DNA from: CBDAPX01 sp965198725 | GTDB lineage: Bacteria; Pseudomonadota; Alphaproteobacteria; Rhodobacterales; Rhodobacteraceae | DNA: 64,000 nt | Assembly (NCBI GenBank): GCA_965198725.1 | Contig: CBDAPX010000001.1 | Coordinates: 1,364,001 to 1,428,000, forward strand | Reading direction: 5' to 3' | Shown here: piece after piece, positions 52,839 through 61,988 of the stretch | How the letters are laid out: the number at the start of each line of letters is the position of its first letter | Position numbering within the stretch: the stretch's first letter is position 1 | Program-made: the position numbers and the translations under genes | Notes under the pieces: model-generated | What the model was told of the DNA's origin: nothing | Seen by the model: the letters and a program-made list of their open reading frames with translations, nothing else | Database searches by the model: none

Positions 52839-54098
52839 TTACTGGAAAACCGCGTCAGGGTTGTCGAGGCTGTCCGACCCTTCGAATGCAATGGCATCGA
52901 CGCCCAGAGCGGTAACGGCGCGTTCGATCGACCGCGTTTGATCGACAAGTGCGTTCACAGCGTCCATGATCAGTGCCTCACCTTCGGCGTTGCCCTGTTC
53001 CAGCATCATGTCATAGCTAAAGCCCGCTTCAGCAGCGGTTTTCATCTCTGACATTTCGATCATTGTCGCGTTCAGCTTGGCGACCAATTCTGCATCAACG
53101 GCGGCGTCCGCGGCGGCAACCAAAGATGACAGCGATGTCCCGCTGACAATGCTGCCATCAATGCGGGTGTAGCTGCCAAGATAGACGTTCCGAATGCCCA
53201 GAGCGTCGTAGAAATGGCTGTTATGCGTGTTGTCCGAGAAGCAATCATGCTCTTCTTCGGGATCGTTCAGCATCACGCCCAGCTTCATCCGCTCGCCGGC
53301 CTGCTCGCCATAAGACAGCGAGCCCATACCGGTCAGGATCGCCGAAATACCGGCATTTTCGTCTGCGGTGAGTTGGGTGCAGGCATCGCCGCCGTCCTGC
53401 CATTGCGCGGCCATCCATGCGAGATCCGAAACCAGAAGATCGGTTGCGGCTTTCAGGTAAGCGGCGCGGCGGTCGCAGTTCCCGCCAGTGCAGTCGTCGC
53501 CCTTGGTGTAATCCGTCCAAGGGCGGTTTCCTGCGCCATATGCATGACCGTTCAGGTCCTGTCCCCAAAGCAAGAATTCAACCGCGTGGTACCCTGTGGC
53601 GACATTGGCTTCGACGCCGTCCGCCTCATGCAGTTCACCTTCGAGAAGGGCAGGCGTAATGTCCGCAGCATCAACGGTTTCGCCGGACAAGGTGAAGGTT
53701 GGATTGGCCACGACGTTCAGCACGGCGAATTCGTTTTCGTCAGTCGCACCGCCATAGCTGGCGTCGACATAGTCGATCAGGCCCTCATCCAGGGGCCATG
53801 CGTTTACCTTGCCTTCCCAATCATCGACGATTGCGTTTCCAAAACGATAAACCTGGGTCTGTTGGTACGGCACACGAGAGGCCAGCCATGCGGTCTTGGC
53901 CGCGTTCAGGGCTTCGGCTGACGGGTTGGCGATCAACGCATCAACCGCCGCTTGCAGCGTTTTAGCGGTTGTCAGGCTGTCTTCGTACTTTGCCGCGGCG
54001 ATATCCGCGTAAGTGTCCAGAACGGCCGCCTTATCCGCCAGCGCCGGTATCGCGCAGAATGCCAGCGCACTTGCGGCGCTCAGTGTTTTGAATGTCAT
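52839..54098 (-). CDS. Imelysin-family iron-regulated protein (IrpA-like)
   Basis: 419 residues from ATG 54098 (MTFKTLSAASALAFCAIPALA, signal peptide) with AAGGGAC upstream. Imelysin repeats with the GxHxxE motif GYHAVEFLLWGQDLNGHAYGAGNRP, plus RVPYQQTQVYRFGNAIVDDWEG. Cysteines DCTGGNCDRR and HDCFSDNTHN are also typical of IrpA-type proteins. It is a periplasmic or outer-membrane iron-uptake associated protein and the first gene of the operon imelysin, di-heme protein, imelysin, DUF1513. The long AT-rich leader is a likely site of iron control, but I found no convincing Fur, Irr or RirA box. Confidence 0.88.
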   Translation of the reverse strand: MTFKTLSAASALAFCAIPALADKAAVLDTYADIAAAKYEDSLTTAKTLQAAVDALIANPSAEALNAAKTAWLASRVPYQQTQVYRFGNAIVDDWEGKVNAWPLDEGLIDYVDASYGGATDENEFAVLNVVANPTFTLSGETVDAADITPALLEGELHEADGVEANVATGYHAVEFLLWGQDLNGHAYGAGNRPWTDYTKGDDCTGGNCDRRAAYLKAATDLLVSDLAWMAAQWQDGGDACTQLTADENAGISAILTGMGSLSYGEQAGERMKLGVMLNDPEEEHDCFSDNTHNSHFYDALGIRNVYLGSYTRIDGSIVSGTSLSSLVAAADAAVDAELVAKLNATMIEMSEMKTAAEAGFSYDMMLEQGNAEGEALIMDAVNALVDQTRSIERAVTALGVDAIAFEGSDSLDNPDAVFQ

Positions 54099-54445
54099 AG
54101 CAATTTGTCCCTTAGGATTTAGCAACTTTATGTCGTCTTCTGCCGGTTTGGTTTGCACGCGGGCATTGAACAAGGTCGTGGAATTTTGCGGTTCGTCGCC
54201 CGACTCGCCCGCGTGCGGCCAAACGGTCCATTAAGGCATTTGTTGATAGAAAAAGTTGGATTAGTCAATTTCGATTCTTTTTATCGGAAATATTTCATAT
54301 TGCTTTCGCATTGACCGGATGTCGGCATGTTAGCGGACTGTGCTATTGCCACCTGAAAGTAGAAAAAGGTGTCCAGACCGCGCTTTACCCGGCTAAACTG
54401 CTGTTTAGACGGGCTGCATTGGTCGTTGGATTTGAAAGGCACCAA
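54099..54445. promoter_or_regulatory. Divergent regulatory region, imelysin and ABC-FtsX operons
   Basis: 347 bp between divergent operons. 54235-54310 is notably AT-rich and should hold promoters. A perfect dyad CTAAAC-TGCT-GTTTAG (54393-54408) lies 38 bp before the ABC gene and is a candidate operator. No gene is seen. Confidence 0.5.
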
Positions 54446-55147
54446 ATGACAACGCAGCAAGCGATTGATTTGACCGATGTCACCTTCGCATGGCCGGGCA
54501 GTTCTTTCGGCCTTTCCATTGACAGGTTTCAGGTGCGTGCCGGCGAAACCGTCTTGCTGCTTGGGTCAAGTGGAACGGGGAAATCGACGCTGCTGAGCCT
54601 AATCGGCGGTATTGCCCTTCCCGCGTCGGGCCGTGTCGACGTCTGCGGCGCTGACATGACCTCTATGCGGGGGCCTCAACGGGATCGACATCGGGCCGAA
54701 AACATCGGTGTCATTTTCCAGATGTTCAACTTGCTGCCCTACCTGACGGGCTTGGACAATATTCTGTTGCCGTTGCGCTTTGCCCCAACGAGAAAGGGCA
54801 AATGCAGTGACCCAAAGTCCGAGGCGCTGCGCCTGGCAGAAAGTCTTGGGTTATCTCACGACATGCTGACGCGGCAACCGGCTTCGCAATTGAGCGTGGG
54901 TCAGCAACAACGCGTGGCTGTAGCGCGCGCTTTGATCGGAGCGCCGCCTGTTATCTTGGCGGATGAGCCAACATCTGCCCTTGATGAGACTGCGCGTGAC
55001 GACTTTTTGCGGCTTTCATTTCAACAGCTCAACGCCATGGGGTCCACGATGATCATGGTCAGCCATGATGTGCGCCTCGCACCCCATTTTGACCGGGTTC
55101 TTCAACTCAGCGATATCGCCCGAATGGAACAGGCGGGGGACGCGTGA
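54446..55147 (+). CDS. ABC transporter ATP-binding protein (MacB/LolD type)
   Basis: 233 residues from ATG 54446 (MTTQQAIDLTDVTFAWPG) with AAAGG upstream. Walker A GSSGTGKST, FQMFNLLPYLTGLDNI Q-loop region of the MacB/LolD group, signature LSVGQQQRVAVARAL, Walker B VILADEPTSALD. It energises the FtsX-type permease encoded next (GTGA overlap). Together with the DUF3299 gene two places on, it recalls the zinc-responsive PA4063-PA4066 type cluster of Pseudomonas. Confidence 0.9.
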   Translation: MTTQQAIDLTDVTFAWPGSSFGLSIDRFQVRAGETVLLLGSSGTGKSTLLSLIGGIALPASGRVDVCGADMTSMRGPQRDRHRAENIGVIFQMFNLLPYLTGLDNILLPLRFAPTRKGKCSDPKSEALRLAESLGLSHDMLTRQPASQLSVGQQQRVAVARALIGAPPVILADEPTSALDETARDDFLRLSFQQLNAMGSTMIMVSHDVRLAPHFDRVLQLSDIARMEQAGDA

Positions 55148-56397
55148 CCATAACCAAACTCTCTTTGCTGTCACTCTGGAGCCGCCGGTTCACGGTTGCT
55201 CTGACCATTCTGGCCATTGCCTTGTCAGTGGCTTTGTTCGTTGGTGTGGAAAAGCTGCGCCAAGGAGCGCGGGCGAGTTTTGCTGACACAATTTCAGATA
55301 CGGATCTGATCATCGGGGCGCGATCCGGGGGCGTACAACTGTTGCTCTACTCTGTTTTCCGCATCGGAAACGCCACGAACGGGATGTCTTGGGAAAGCTA
55401 TCAGGACATCGTCGCACAGCCGCAGGTCAATTGGGCGGTGCCTATATCGCTGGGCGACAGCCACAGACAGTTCCGGGTCATGGGGACGACGCCGGCCTAT
55501 TTCGAACGGTATAAATACCGCGGCGGGACGTCACTGGCCTTTGGCACAGGCGTTGTGATGGATGACCTCTTTGATGCCGTGATCGGCGCGGATGTGGCGG
55601 AGGCACTTGGCTATGCGGTCGGGGATGCAATCGTGGTGGCCCATGGCCTTGCATCTTTCAGCCAGCATTCAAACACACCGTTCAGGATCTCTGGCATTCT
55701 GGAAAAAACCGGGACACCGGTGGATCGGACTGTCATTGTCAGCCTCGAAGCGATCGAGGCGATCCATGTTGATTGGCAAAGCGGTGCGCCAAAGCCGGGC
55801 GAGCCAACGTCGGAAACCGTGTTGCGCGAGATGGATTTGACGCCCAAGGCGATCACGGCGGCCATGGTCGGCGTCGACAGCCGGTTGCAGATTTTCACGC
55901 TGCAAAGGGCCATCAACGAATATGCGCGCGAGCCGCTTTCGGCCATCGTTCCGGGCGTCGCTCTGCAGGAATTGTGGAGCATTGTCGGAATTGCCGAAAC
56001 CGCGCTCAGTGTGGTGTCGGGGATGGTCGTGGTTGCCGCTCTTTTGGGGATGGCCGCCATGTTGCTTGCTGGCCTAAACGAACGGCGGCGAGAGATGGCC
56101 ATTCTGCGGTCGGTGGGGGCGGGGCCATCGGTGATTGTCGCAATCCTGATGAGCGAGGCTGTGCTGATCGCACTCTGTGGTGCCGTGTTGGGCATGGTTA
56201 TGCTGAACGTGGGCTTGGTTCTGGTGCAACCGCTGCTTGATGCATCTTTCGGTATCTTTGTCCCAGTGTCATTTCCGGGCCGCGTCGAGTTCCTTCTGGC
56301 CGGACTTGTCGTTTTGGGGGCTGTTGTTGTCAGTGTCCTTCCGGCGATCCGGGCCTATAAAATGTCCCTGAGCGACGGGATGATGGTAAAGTTGTGA
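55144..56397 (+). CDS. FtsX-like ABC permease
   Basis: 417 residues from GTG 55144. N-terminal membrane helix (FTVALTILAIALSVALFVGVEKLRQGA), a large periplasmic MacB_PCD-type domain (about 45-265), then three C-terminal helices including VVSGMVVVAALLGMAAMLLAGLNERRREMAILRSVGAGP, here given as its recognisable parts LNERRREMAILRSVGAGP and MLNVGLVLVQPLLD. It works with the ATPase upstream in moving or releasing something at the envelope rather than classical import. Confidence 0.9.
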   Translation: MTITKLSLLSLWSRRFTVALTILAIALSVALFVGVEKLRQGARASFADTISDTDLIIGARSGGVQLLLYSVFRIGNATNGMSWESYQDIVAQPQVNWAVPISLGDSHRQFRVMGTTPAYFERYKYRGGTSLAFGTGVVMDDLFDAVIGADVAEALGYAVGDAIVVAHGLASFSQHSNTPFRISGILEKTGTPVDRTVIVSLEAIEAIHVDWQSGAPKPGEPTSETVLREMDLTPKAITAAMVGVDSRLQIFTLQRAINEYAREPLSAIVPGVALQELWSIVGIAETALSVVSGMVVVAALLGMAAMLLAGLNERRREMAILRSVGAGPSVIVAILMSEAVLIALCGAVLGMVMLNVGLVLVQPLLDASFGIFVPVSFPGRVEFLLAGLVVLGAVVVSVLPAIRAYKMSLSDGMMVKL

Positions 56398-56433
56398 TTT
56401 CCAATCCCGCGTTCCACATGCAAGATACGAAAT

Positions 56434-57480
56434 ATGCTTAGTCGACTATCCCTTGCTCTCTTACTTGGCAGCGCTGCTGCGCCTGCGGCTCTGGCCTGTG
56501 CGTTCCATATGTACAGCCCGCAAGACACGGTCGTGGATCGCATGCTGGCCAGCGATCACATCGTGCTGGCCCGGGCCAACCCGGATGATCCATTTCGTTA
56601 TAAGGCCGTATCGGCGATTGAAGGCGGTATTGAGGATGTTGAGCTGCCGTTCCTTGTCGACAGTGTGACGCGGCGCAAGCTGAACCTGCGGCCTGACGAC
56701 ATGGTCATGTTCCTACGCGATGGCAGCTACGGACCCTGGGAAAAGGTTGCTTATCTCGACAGCGATTACATGCAGATCATCGATGACGTCGCGGCCAATC
56801 TGGAAACGTGGATATTTCAGGACGAATGGCTGCGGTACGCCTATTTTGCGCCGCTGATCAGCCATCAAAGCCACGAGATCAGACGTCTGGCCCTGTCAGA
56901 GCTGGACAAGGCGCCATACGAAGTGCTCCGCCAGCTTAAAGTCGATGCGACGATGGACGCATTTCGGGATAACCTGTTTATCCCGGCCGAGGCGGAATTG
57001 CTGCCGCTTAAAACGCTTTTGATTGGTCTGACCGCCGAAGAGGAAGCGGTCGATTTGCTGCAAAACCGGTTCGCGTCTGTCGTACGCCAAAAGAACCTGC
57101 CGGGGGTTGGTGCGACCGCGACGGCCTTGATCGAAATCGAAGGGATCGATGGCTTGGCCACCGTCGTTTCAACACTGTCCACGTCTCCGGATCTGACGGT
57201 CGAAGTGGCCGAAGCCGCCATCGAAGCGATTGCCATTCATGACCTTGTGGGGAGTGAAGACCTGCGGGGGGCCATTCACGATAGACTCGGCGCGTTGGTG
57301 GCAGAACGTCCGGATATCGCAGGCGGTATTGCACGCCAGTTCGGATCGCGGGGCGGCTGGCAGATGGCGGATGAATTATCGGAACTCATCGCGGCGCGGC
57401 AGGTGCGGGATCTGGCGTCCTTAATGGCCGTTGGGCAATATGTGGCGCTCGCACGTGAAGCTGCCAGTACCGATTTTTAG
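56434..57480 (+). CDS. Exported protein of unknown function
   Basis: 348 residues. Signal peptide MLSRLSLALLLGSAAAPAALA, then CAFHMYSPQDTVVDRML at the mature N-terminus, where Cys, His and Met side by side suggest metal binding. The remainder is rich in helical pairs (SHEIRRLALSELDKAPYEVL, LTVEVAEAAIEAIAIHDLV), perhaps HEAT-like. I do not recognise a named family. It sits between the FtsX permease and the DUF3299 gene in one operon. Confidence 0.7.
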   Translation: MLSRLSLALLLGSAAAPAALACAFHMYSPQDTVVDRMLASDHIVLARANPDDPFRYKAVSAIEGGIEDVELPFLVDSVTRRKLNLRPDDMVMFLRDGSYGPWEKVAYLDSDYMQIIDDVAANLETWIFQDEWLRYAYFAPLISHQSHEIRRLALSELDKAPYEVLRQLKVDATMDAFRDNLFIPAEAELLPLKTLLIGLTAEEEAVDLLQNRFASVVRQKNLPGVGATATALIEIEGIDGLATVVSTLSTSPDLTVEVAEAAIEAIAIHDLVGSEDLRGAIHDRLGALVAERPDIAGGIARQFGSRGGWQMADELSELIAARQVRDLASLMAVGQYVALAREAASTDF

Positions 57481-57490
57481 GGGCAGAGCG

Positions 57491-58024
57491 TTGGCGGACC
57501 TCATAGACGATGTGCCATCTCCCTCGCGCAGGCACGCCATACTTTTAGGTCTCGGTGCCTCTTTGGCTCCCATCGTCGGGTGGGCGCAATCAGAGGCTAT
57601 CGAAATCGGCTGGGCCGATCTGATGCCCGAAGAAGAGGGCACCACGATGCAGGAATTGCGTGCCCTCGGTGTCATTCAGCACGGTCAACTCAGCACGCCG
57701 TTTGATCAGGAAACGGGCGGCATCGTTACGGATGAGTTCAACGGAATGCGGGTGCGTATGCCGGGCTACATGCTGCCGCTCGATTACGTGGGCACTGGCG
57801 TCACGTCCTTCATCTTGGTGCCTTTTGTGGGGGCTTGCATCCACGTGCCGCCGCCACCGCCGAACCAACTCGTCTTTGTGACAACGTCTACACCCTATGA
57901 ATCACAGGGTCTCTTTGAGCCCATTCATGTGACCGGCGTGTTTGGTACGTCGGCCACAGGAACAGAGCTTGCGATGATCGGGTACGAAATGTCTGCCGAT
58001 CTGGTGGAACCGTTCAGCGGCTGA
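57491..58024 (+). CDS. DUF3299 protein
   Basis: 177 residues if started at TTG 57491, which lies 10 bp after the preceding stop and 7 nt after AGGGG; ATG 57431 in the same frame would overlap the previous gene by 50 bp and has no SD. SPSRRHAILLGLGASLAPIVG is a probable twin-arginine-type signal. The DUF3299 core is clear: FNGMRVRMPGYMLPLD, FILVPFVGACIHVPPPPPNQ. The conserved GACIHVPPPPPNQ suggests a metal or haem ligand site. Family members cluster with ABC-FtsX genes under zinc control in Pseudomonas. Confidence 0.82.
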   Translation: MADLIDDVPSPSRRHAILLGLGASLAPIVGWAQSEAIEIGWADLMPEEEGTTMQELRALGVIQHGQLSTPFDQETGGIVTDEFNGMRVRMPGYMLPLDYVGTGVTSFILVPFVGACIHVPPPPPNQLVFVTTSTPYESQGLFEPIHVTGVFGTSATGTELAMIGYEMSADLVEPFSG

Positions 58025-58043
58025 GACGACCGCCGACGTGCGG

Positions 58044-58421
58044 TTACAACTCGCCAGCTTCTTCCAGCACCTTCCGCGCAACGCGAAAGCACTCTAGCGA
58101 CTGCGGTACACCGCAATAGATGCCGACAACGTGGATGATGGCCCGGATCTCTTCCTTCGTGACGCCATTGTTCAGCGCCCCGCGGCAGTGGATTTCCCAT
58201 TCGTGCATTTTGCCCAAGGCACCAATCATCGCGAGGTTCATCATGCTGCGGGTTTTGGGGTCGATGGTATCGTCGCCCCATCCAAACCCCCAACACCACG
58301 CGGTCATCGCCTCTTGGAAGGGGCGGGTAAAGTCATCGACCGCTGCGAGGTTCTTTTCAACATAGGCCGCGCCCAAGGTGGCTTTGCGCTGCTCCAGCCC
58401 GATATCAAACAAGTCATCCAT
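58044..58421 (-). CDS. Carboxymuconolactone decarboxylase family protein
   Basis: 125 residues, all-helical AhpD/CMD fold (FQEAMTAWCWGFGWGDDTIDPKTRSMMNLAMIGALGK, of which TRSMMNLAMIGALGK and EWEIHCRGALNNGVTKEEI are diagnostic). Closest in style to 4-carboxymuconolactone decarboxylase, with a His in the EIHCRGALNNG helix. The AhpD-type CxxC pair is absent, so a peroxidase role is unlikely. It is the last gene of the minus-strand cluster, separated from the BCCT gene by a terminator. Confidence 0.87.
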   Translation of the reverse strand: MDDLFDIGLEQRKATLGAAYVEKNLAAVDDFTRPFQEAMTAWCWGFGWGDDTIDPKTRSMMNLAMIGALGKMHEWEIHCRGALNNGVTKEEIRAIIHVVGIYCGVPQSLECFRVARKVLEEAGEL

Positions 58422-58446
58422 TTTTTTGCGTTCCTTTTGGCATGAA

Positions 58447-58475
58447 AAAACCGGCGCTGTTTCGGCGCCGGTTTT
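58447..58475 (-). terminator. Intrinsic terminator of the BCCT gene
   Basis: AAAACCGGCGC-TGTTTCG-GCGCCGGTTTT is a perfect 11-bp stem. On the minus strand it is followed by a T6 tract. It lies 18 bp after the BCCT stop codon. Confidence 0.88.
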
Positions 58476-58492
58476 CAGGGTTTCAGTTGGCC

Positions 58493-60346
58493 TTATTCTG
58501 CAGGCGCTGGTGCTTCGTCACCTTCATGCGTGGTGGAAACACCCGCTTTCAGGCGACGGCTGTCGTTGAACACAGCTTTGACCAGCGACAGGCCCATCAG
58601 AACCATAACGACCGAGAAGGGCAGGGCCCCGATCACCATCGCGGTTTGAATGGCCCCTAGGCCACCGGCGATAATCAATCCCCCCACAACAAGGGCCAGT
58701 GCGGCACCCCAGAACAGGATGTGCGGACGTGCTTTTGGTCCCTCGTCACCCGCTGCGTTGATCGTGTTGATGATCAGAACTGCGGAGTCTGCGGATGTCA
58801 CCAGATAGGTGAGCAGCAAGACCACAACGATGATCGACATCAGCCATGCGAGGTTCTCGTTCAGCAGAACTGCCAACGTGGCGAACAGCTGATCCGACTG
58901 ACCTGTGCCTTGAATGCTGCCTTCGGCAACACCTGTCAGTTCGAGGTTGATGGCGGTACCGCCAACAATTGCGAACCAGATAAAGCACATCAGGCCTGGA
59001 ACCATCATCGCGCCCAGAACGTATTCACGCAGGGTGCGGCCACGGCTCACACGTGCCAGGAATACGCCCACGAACGGTGCAAACGCGATCCACCATGCCC
59101 AGTAGAAGATGGACCATGCACCTTGCCAACCCGACAAGCGGCTTTCCGTTGCAGCGGCGTATGCTGCGGCGATATCCGCCTCAGGCAGGGCTGCGGCAGC
59201 TGGCGACAATCCTTCGGAGAAGGATTGCAGTGTGCCCCATGGGCTGATCGCACTGTCATACATCGCTGACAGCTCTTCCGCTGGCAGAGCCTGCACGGCG
59301 GCTGGAACGGTCGCTGTGAACGTGTCCATCGGAACGGCCGTCCAGACAGTGAACATGATCCAGGGCAGGTTCACGAAGTAGTCCCAAATACCAACGAACA
59401 GGGTGGTCAGGCCAAAGAAAGTCGAACCGAAGATGATGAAGAACGCCAGCAGGAAAAAGCTGAGAACCATGTTGAGGTTCGACAGCCACTTGATGCCTTT
59501 GCCAACACCGGACAAAGCCGACAGTGTCGATGCGCCCATGATCACGATCAGGGCCACAATAATACCCGTTGTCGAAGCGCTGACGCTGCCATCGGGTGCC
59601 GTTTGTTGCAGCCAATCGCCAAGGCCGATCCGGGCCAGGCCACTGATGAACTGTTCCACGCCAAAGCCAAGGGTCTGGGAAACACCCAGAACCGTGGTCA
59701 CAACCGCAACCACGTCAACGATGTGTCCAATGGGGCCGGACAGGGTTTGACCAAAGAGTGGGGTCAACGCGGACCGGATGGTCAACGGCAGGTTCCGGCG
59801 ATAGGCAAAATAGCCAAGCGCCATACCGACGATGGCATAAGAACCCCATGCGGCAACGCCCCAGTGGGTGAACGACCACAAATAAGCGGCCCTTACGTTG
59901 TCTGCGGTTGATCCCGTTGTCAGGCCTTCGATGGTCGATGGGTTCGTGCCCCAGTGATACATCGGCTCGGCGGTGGCAAATGTCAGCATGCCAACACCGA
60001 TCCCGGCGCCGAACATCATCGAAAACCATGAGAAATTCGAAAACTCTGGCGTTTCGTGATCCAGCCCCATCTTAAGTTTGCCAGAGGCCGGCCAGATCGC
60101 CAAAAGCACGCAGACGATCACAAAGAACGCCATGACGTAGACGTACCAATAGTTAAACGTTGCCAAGATAGCAGAGTTCAGACCGGACAAGACGGCGCCG
60201 GCTTGGTCGGGGAATGCAATCGCCCAGATGATCAAGGCGCCAACAATCAGCTTACCGCCAATCGCAACGATTTTGGTGAAACCCTTGTAAAAGCCGCTGT
60301 CTGCGGTCGGGATCTCAAGTTCTGTAATGGGTGGCTCTAACGCCAT
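58493..60346 (-). CDS. BCCT-family transporter (betaine/carnitine/choline type)
   Basis: 617 residues from ATG 60346 (MALEPPITELEIPTADSGFY) with AGGAGAGGAG upstream. About twelve hydrophobic segments. The BCCT signature is in the segment 8 region IFYWAWWIAFAPFVGVFLARVSRGRT, given here as FYWAWWIAFAPFVG and FLARVSRGRTLREY; MFGAGIGVGMLTFATAEPMYHW carries the conserved G-x-G stretch of the ion and substrate site (GAGIGVGML). It imports a quaternary amine or related zwitterion with Na+ or H+. Neighbouring genes suggest a catabolic rather than osmotic role. Confidence 0.92.
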   Translation of the reverse strand: MALEPPITELEIPTADSGFYKGFTKIVAIGGKLIVGALIIWAIAFPDQAGAVLSGLNSAILATFNYWYVYVMAFFVIVCVLLAIWPASGKLKMGLDHETPEFSNFSWFSMMFGAGIGVGMLTFATAEPMYHWGTNPSTIEGLTTGSTADNVRAAYLWSFTHWGVAAWGSYAIVGMALGYFAYRRNLPLTIRSALTPLFGQTLSGPIGHIVDVVAVVTTVLGVSQTLGFGVEQFISGLARIGLGDWLQQTAPDGSVSASTTGIIVALIVIMGASTLSALSGVGKGIKWLSNLNMVLSFFLLAFFIIFGSTFFGLTTLFVGIWDYFVNLPWIMFTVWTAVPMDTFTATVPAAVQALPAEELSAMYDSAISPWGTLQSFSEGLSPAAAALPEADIAAAYAAATESRLSGWQGAWSIFYWAWWIAFAPFVGVFLARVSRGRTLREYVLGAMMVPGLMCFIWFAIVGGTAINLELTGVAEGSIQGTGQSDQLFATLAVLLNENLAWLMSIIVVVLLLTYLVTSADSAVLIINTINAAGDEGPKARPHILFWGAALALVVGGLIIAGGLGAIQTAMVIGALPFSVVMVLMGLSLVKAVFNDSRRLKAGVSTTHEGDEAPAPAE

Positions 60347-60429
60347 GCCGGTCTCCTCTCCTGGCATAAGTCAAGCGCAAAGAAATTTGGGGAGGCTTTT
60401 GGTTTGTACTGGTTCCCGGTTCTTCACGC

Positions 60430-60454
60430 CGCCCCGTTTGCGGGGCGATTTTTT
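60430..60454 (+). terminator. Plus-strand hairpin with T tract upstream of the BCCT gene
   Basis: CGCCCCG-TTTG-CGGGGCG followed by ATTTTTT. The T tract is on the plus strand, yet no plus-strand gene ends here; both neighbours are on the minus strand. It may stop antisense transcription or end an unannotated transcript. Confidence 0.6.
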
Positions 60455-60542
60455 GTTATTCAGGTACGGTAAGCGCGTTTCGGGCATTCGCCCAAGTATT
60501 TTTGCACTCACGAGTCTAAAAATTTTTTGTCCCTTGTCGTTG

Positions 60543-61988
60543 TTACTGTCCTAATCGAATGGCGACGTTTTTCGTCTGCACATAGTTCCAGAGCGCTTCG
60601 CGGCCCTTTTCCCGTCCATATCCGGACTTTCCAAAGCCGCCGAAGGGCGTTTCGACGCCTCCGGCGTACCATTCGTTGACAAAAACTTGGCCTGCGCGCA
60701 CTTGTTTGGCCGCACGCGTTGCGCGGTCCAGGTCCTTGGTGAACACGCCACCGACAAGCCCGTACTGGGTTCCATTCGCGATCTGAAGTGCTTCGTGTTC
60801 GTCCCGGAATGTCAAAATCGATAGGACGGGACCGAACACTTCTTCCTGTGCGATCGTCATGTCCGGGCTGACATCGGCGAGCACCGTAGGCTCTAAAAAC
60901 GCGCCGGGCGTGTTCATCGCGCGTCCGCCCGTGACAACCCGCGCACCTTGTGTTTGGGCCTCTGCAACCATGTTGGCCGCGCGGTCTCGTTGAGCAACGC
61001 TTACCATCGCCCCCATGTTCGCACCAAATTCCGTTAGGTCAATACCCGGACCAACAGATAGTGATTTCGCGACTTTTTTCGCGCGTTCGATCATTTCCGC
61101 GGCACGGCTTTCCTGAACGATGACGCGCGACATTGCGGAACAGACCTGCCCGGCGTTGAAATAAATGCCCCAACGGATGTCGTTTTCAAAGGCTTCAAGG
61201 TCCGCGTCTTCATGAACAATCGCGGCGGATTTCCCGCCAAGTTCGAGAACACATGGCACCACGTTGCGCGCCGCCGCCGTCGCAATAGCGACACCCGTGG
61301 GCACAGAGCCGGTAAAGACGATCTGGTTCACTTCGGGATGTGCCGAAAGCGCCGCGCCCGCCTCGTGCCCATACCCGCACAAGATGTTGACTGCCCCGGC
61401 AGGCAGGCCAACGGCCTCTGCCGCGTGGGCGAACCACGCGTTGGTCAAAGGGGTCAGTTCCGGCGATTTGATCACCGCCGTGTTGCCCGTGGCAAGGGCG
61501 GCGGACAGGGACCGCGCCGTCATTTCAACCGGGTAGTTCCACGGAATGACATGGGCGGTCACACCATAAGGTTCGTACGTCGTGAAGTCGAAATAGCCGT
61601 CCCCCAAGGGGATCGATTTGCCCTCAACCGTGGCGGCCTGATTGCCGTAATATTCGAAATACAGCGCCGCGCCTTCGACCTCGATCACGGATTCCCAAAG
61701 CGGTTTGCCCTGTTCCAGTGTCAGGGTCTGCGCGATCTCATCCTTATGAGCCAAGAAATACTGACCCATTTGCTGTACCAGTCGGCCGCGTTCAATCGGA
61801 CGCATGCCAGAGAGAACGCCGCTGGCATGGACACGCTTGGCCGCTTGCACCGCGCGATCCACATCTGTGGCATCCGCCAGCGCGTGTTCAGCCAGCTTTT
61901 CATTTGTGCCGGGGTTGATGATATCGAGACGTCCCGCATCGCCATCGACCCATGTGCCATCGATGTAATTCTGCCAATAGGTTTTCAT
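60543..61988 (-). CDS. NAD(P)-dependent aldehyde dehydrogenase
   Basis: 481 residues, a full-length ALDH superfamily protein. Cofactor site VIPWNYPVEMTARSLSAALATGN (seen as IPWNYPVEM) and FTGSVPTG, general base Glu in LELGGKSAAIV, nucleophile Cys in FNAGQVCSAMSRV, and C-terminal PFGGFGKSGYGRE. It resembles betaine aldehyde, aminobutyraldehyde and related enzymes acting on amine-derived aldehydes, but the substrate is not fixed by sequence. The gene upstream overlaps it by ATGA, and the BCCT transporter follows. Confidence 0.9.
   Translation of the reverse strand: MKTYWQNYIDGTWVDGDAGRLDIINPGTNEKLAEHALADATDVDRAVQAAKRVHASGVLSGMRPIERGRLVQQMGQYFLAHKDEIAQTLTLEQGKPLWESVIEVEGAALYFEYYGNQAATVEGKSIPLGDGYFDFTTYEPYGVTAHVIPWNYPVEMTARSLSAALATGNTAVIKSPELTPLTNAWFAHAAEAVGLPAGAVNILCGYGHEAGAALSAHPEVNQIVFTGSVPTGVAIATAAARNVVPCVLELGGKSAAIVHEDADLEAFENDIRWGIYFNAGQVCSAMSRVIVQESRAAEMIERAKKVAKSLSVGPGIDLTEFGANMGAMVSVAQRDRAANMVAEAQTQGARVVTGGRAMNTPGAFLEPTVLADVSPDMTIAQEEVFGPVLSILTFRDEHEALQIANGTQYGLVGGVFTKDLDRATRAAKQVRAGQVFVNEWYAGGVETPFGGFGKSGYGREKGREALWNYVQTKNVAIRLGQ

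Noticed and set aside
54235..54310. Fur, Irr or RirA box in the imelysin promoter
   Set aside because: The region is AT-rich, but I could not match a full consensus dyad, so no iron box is claimed.
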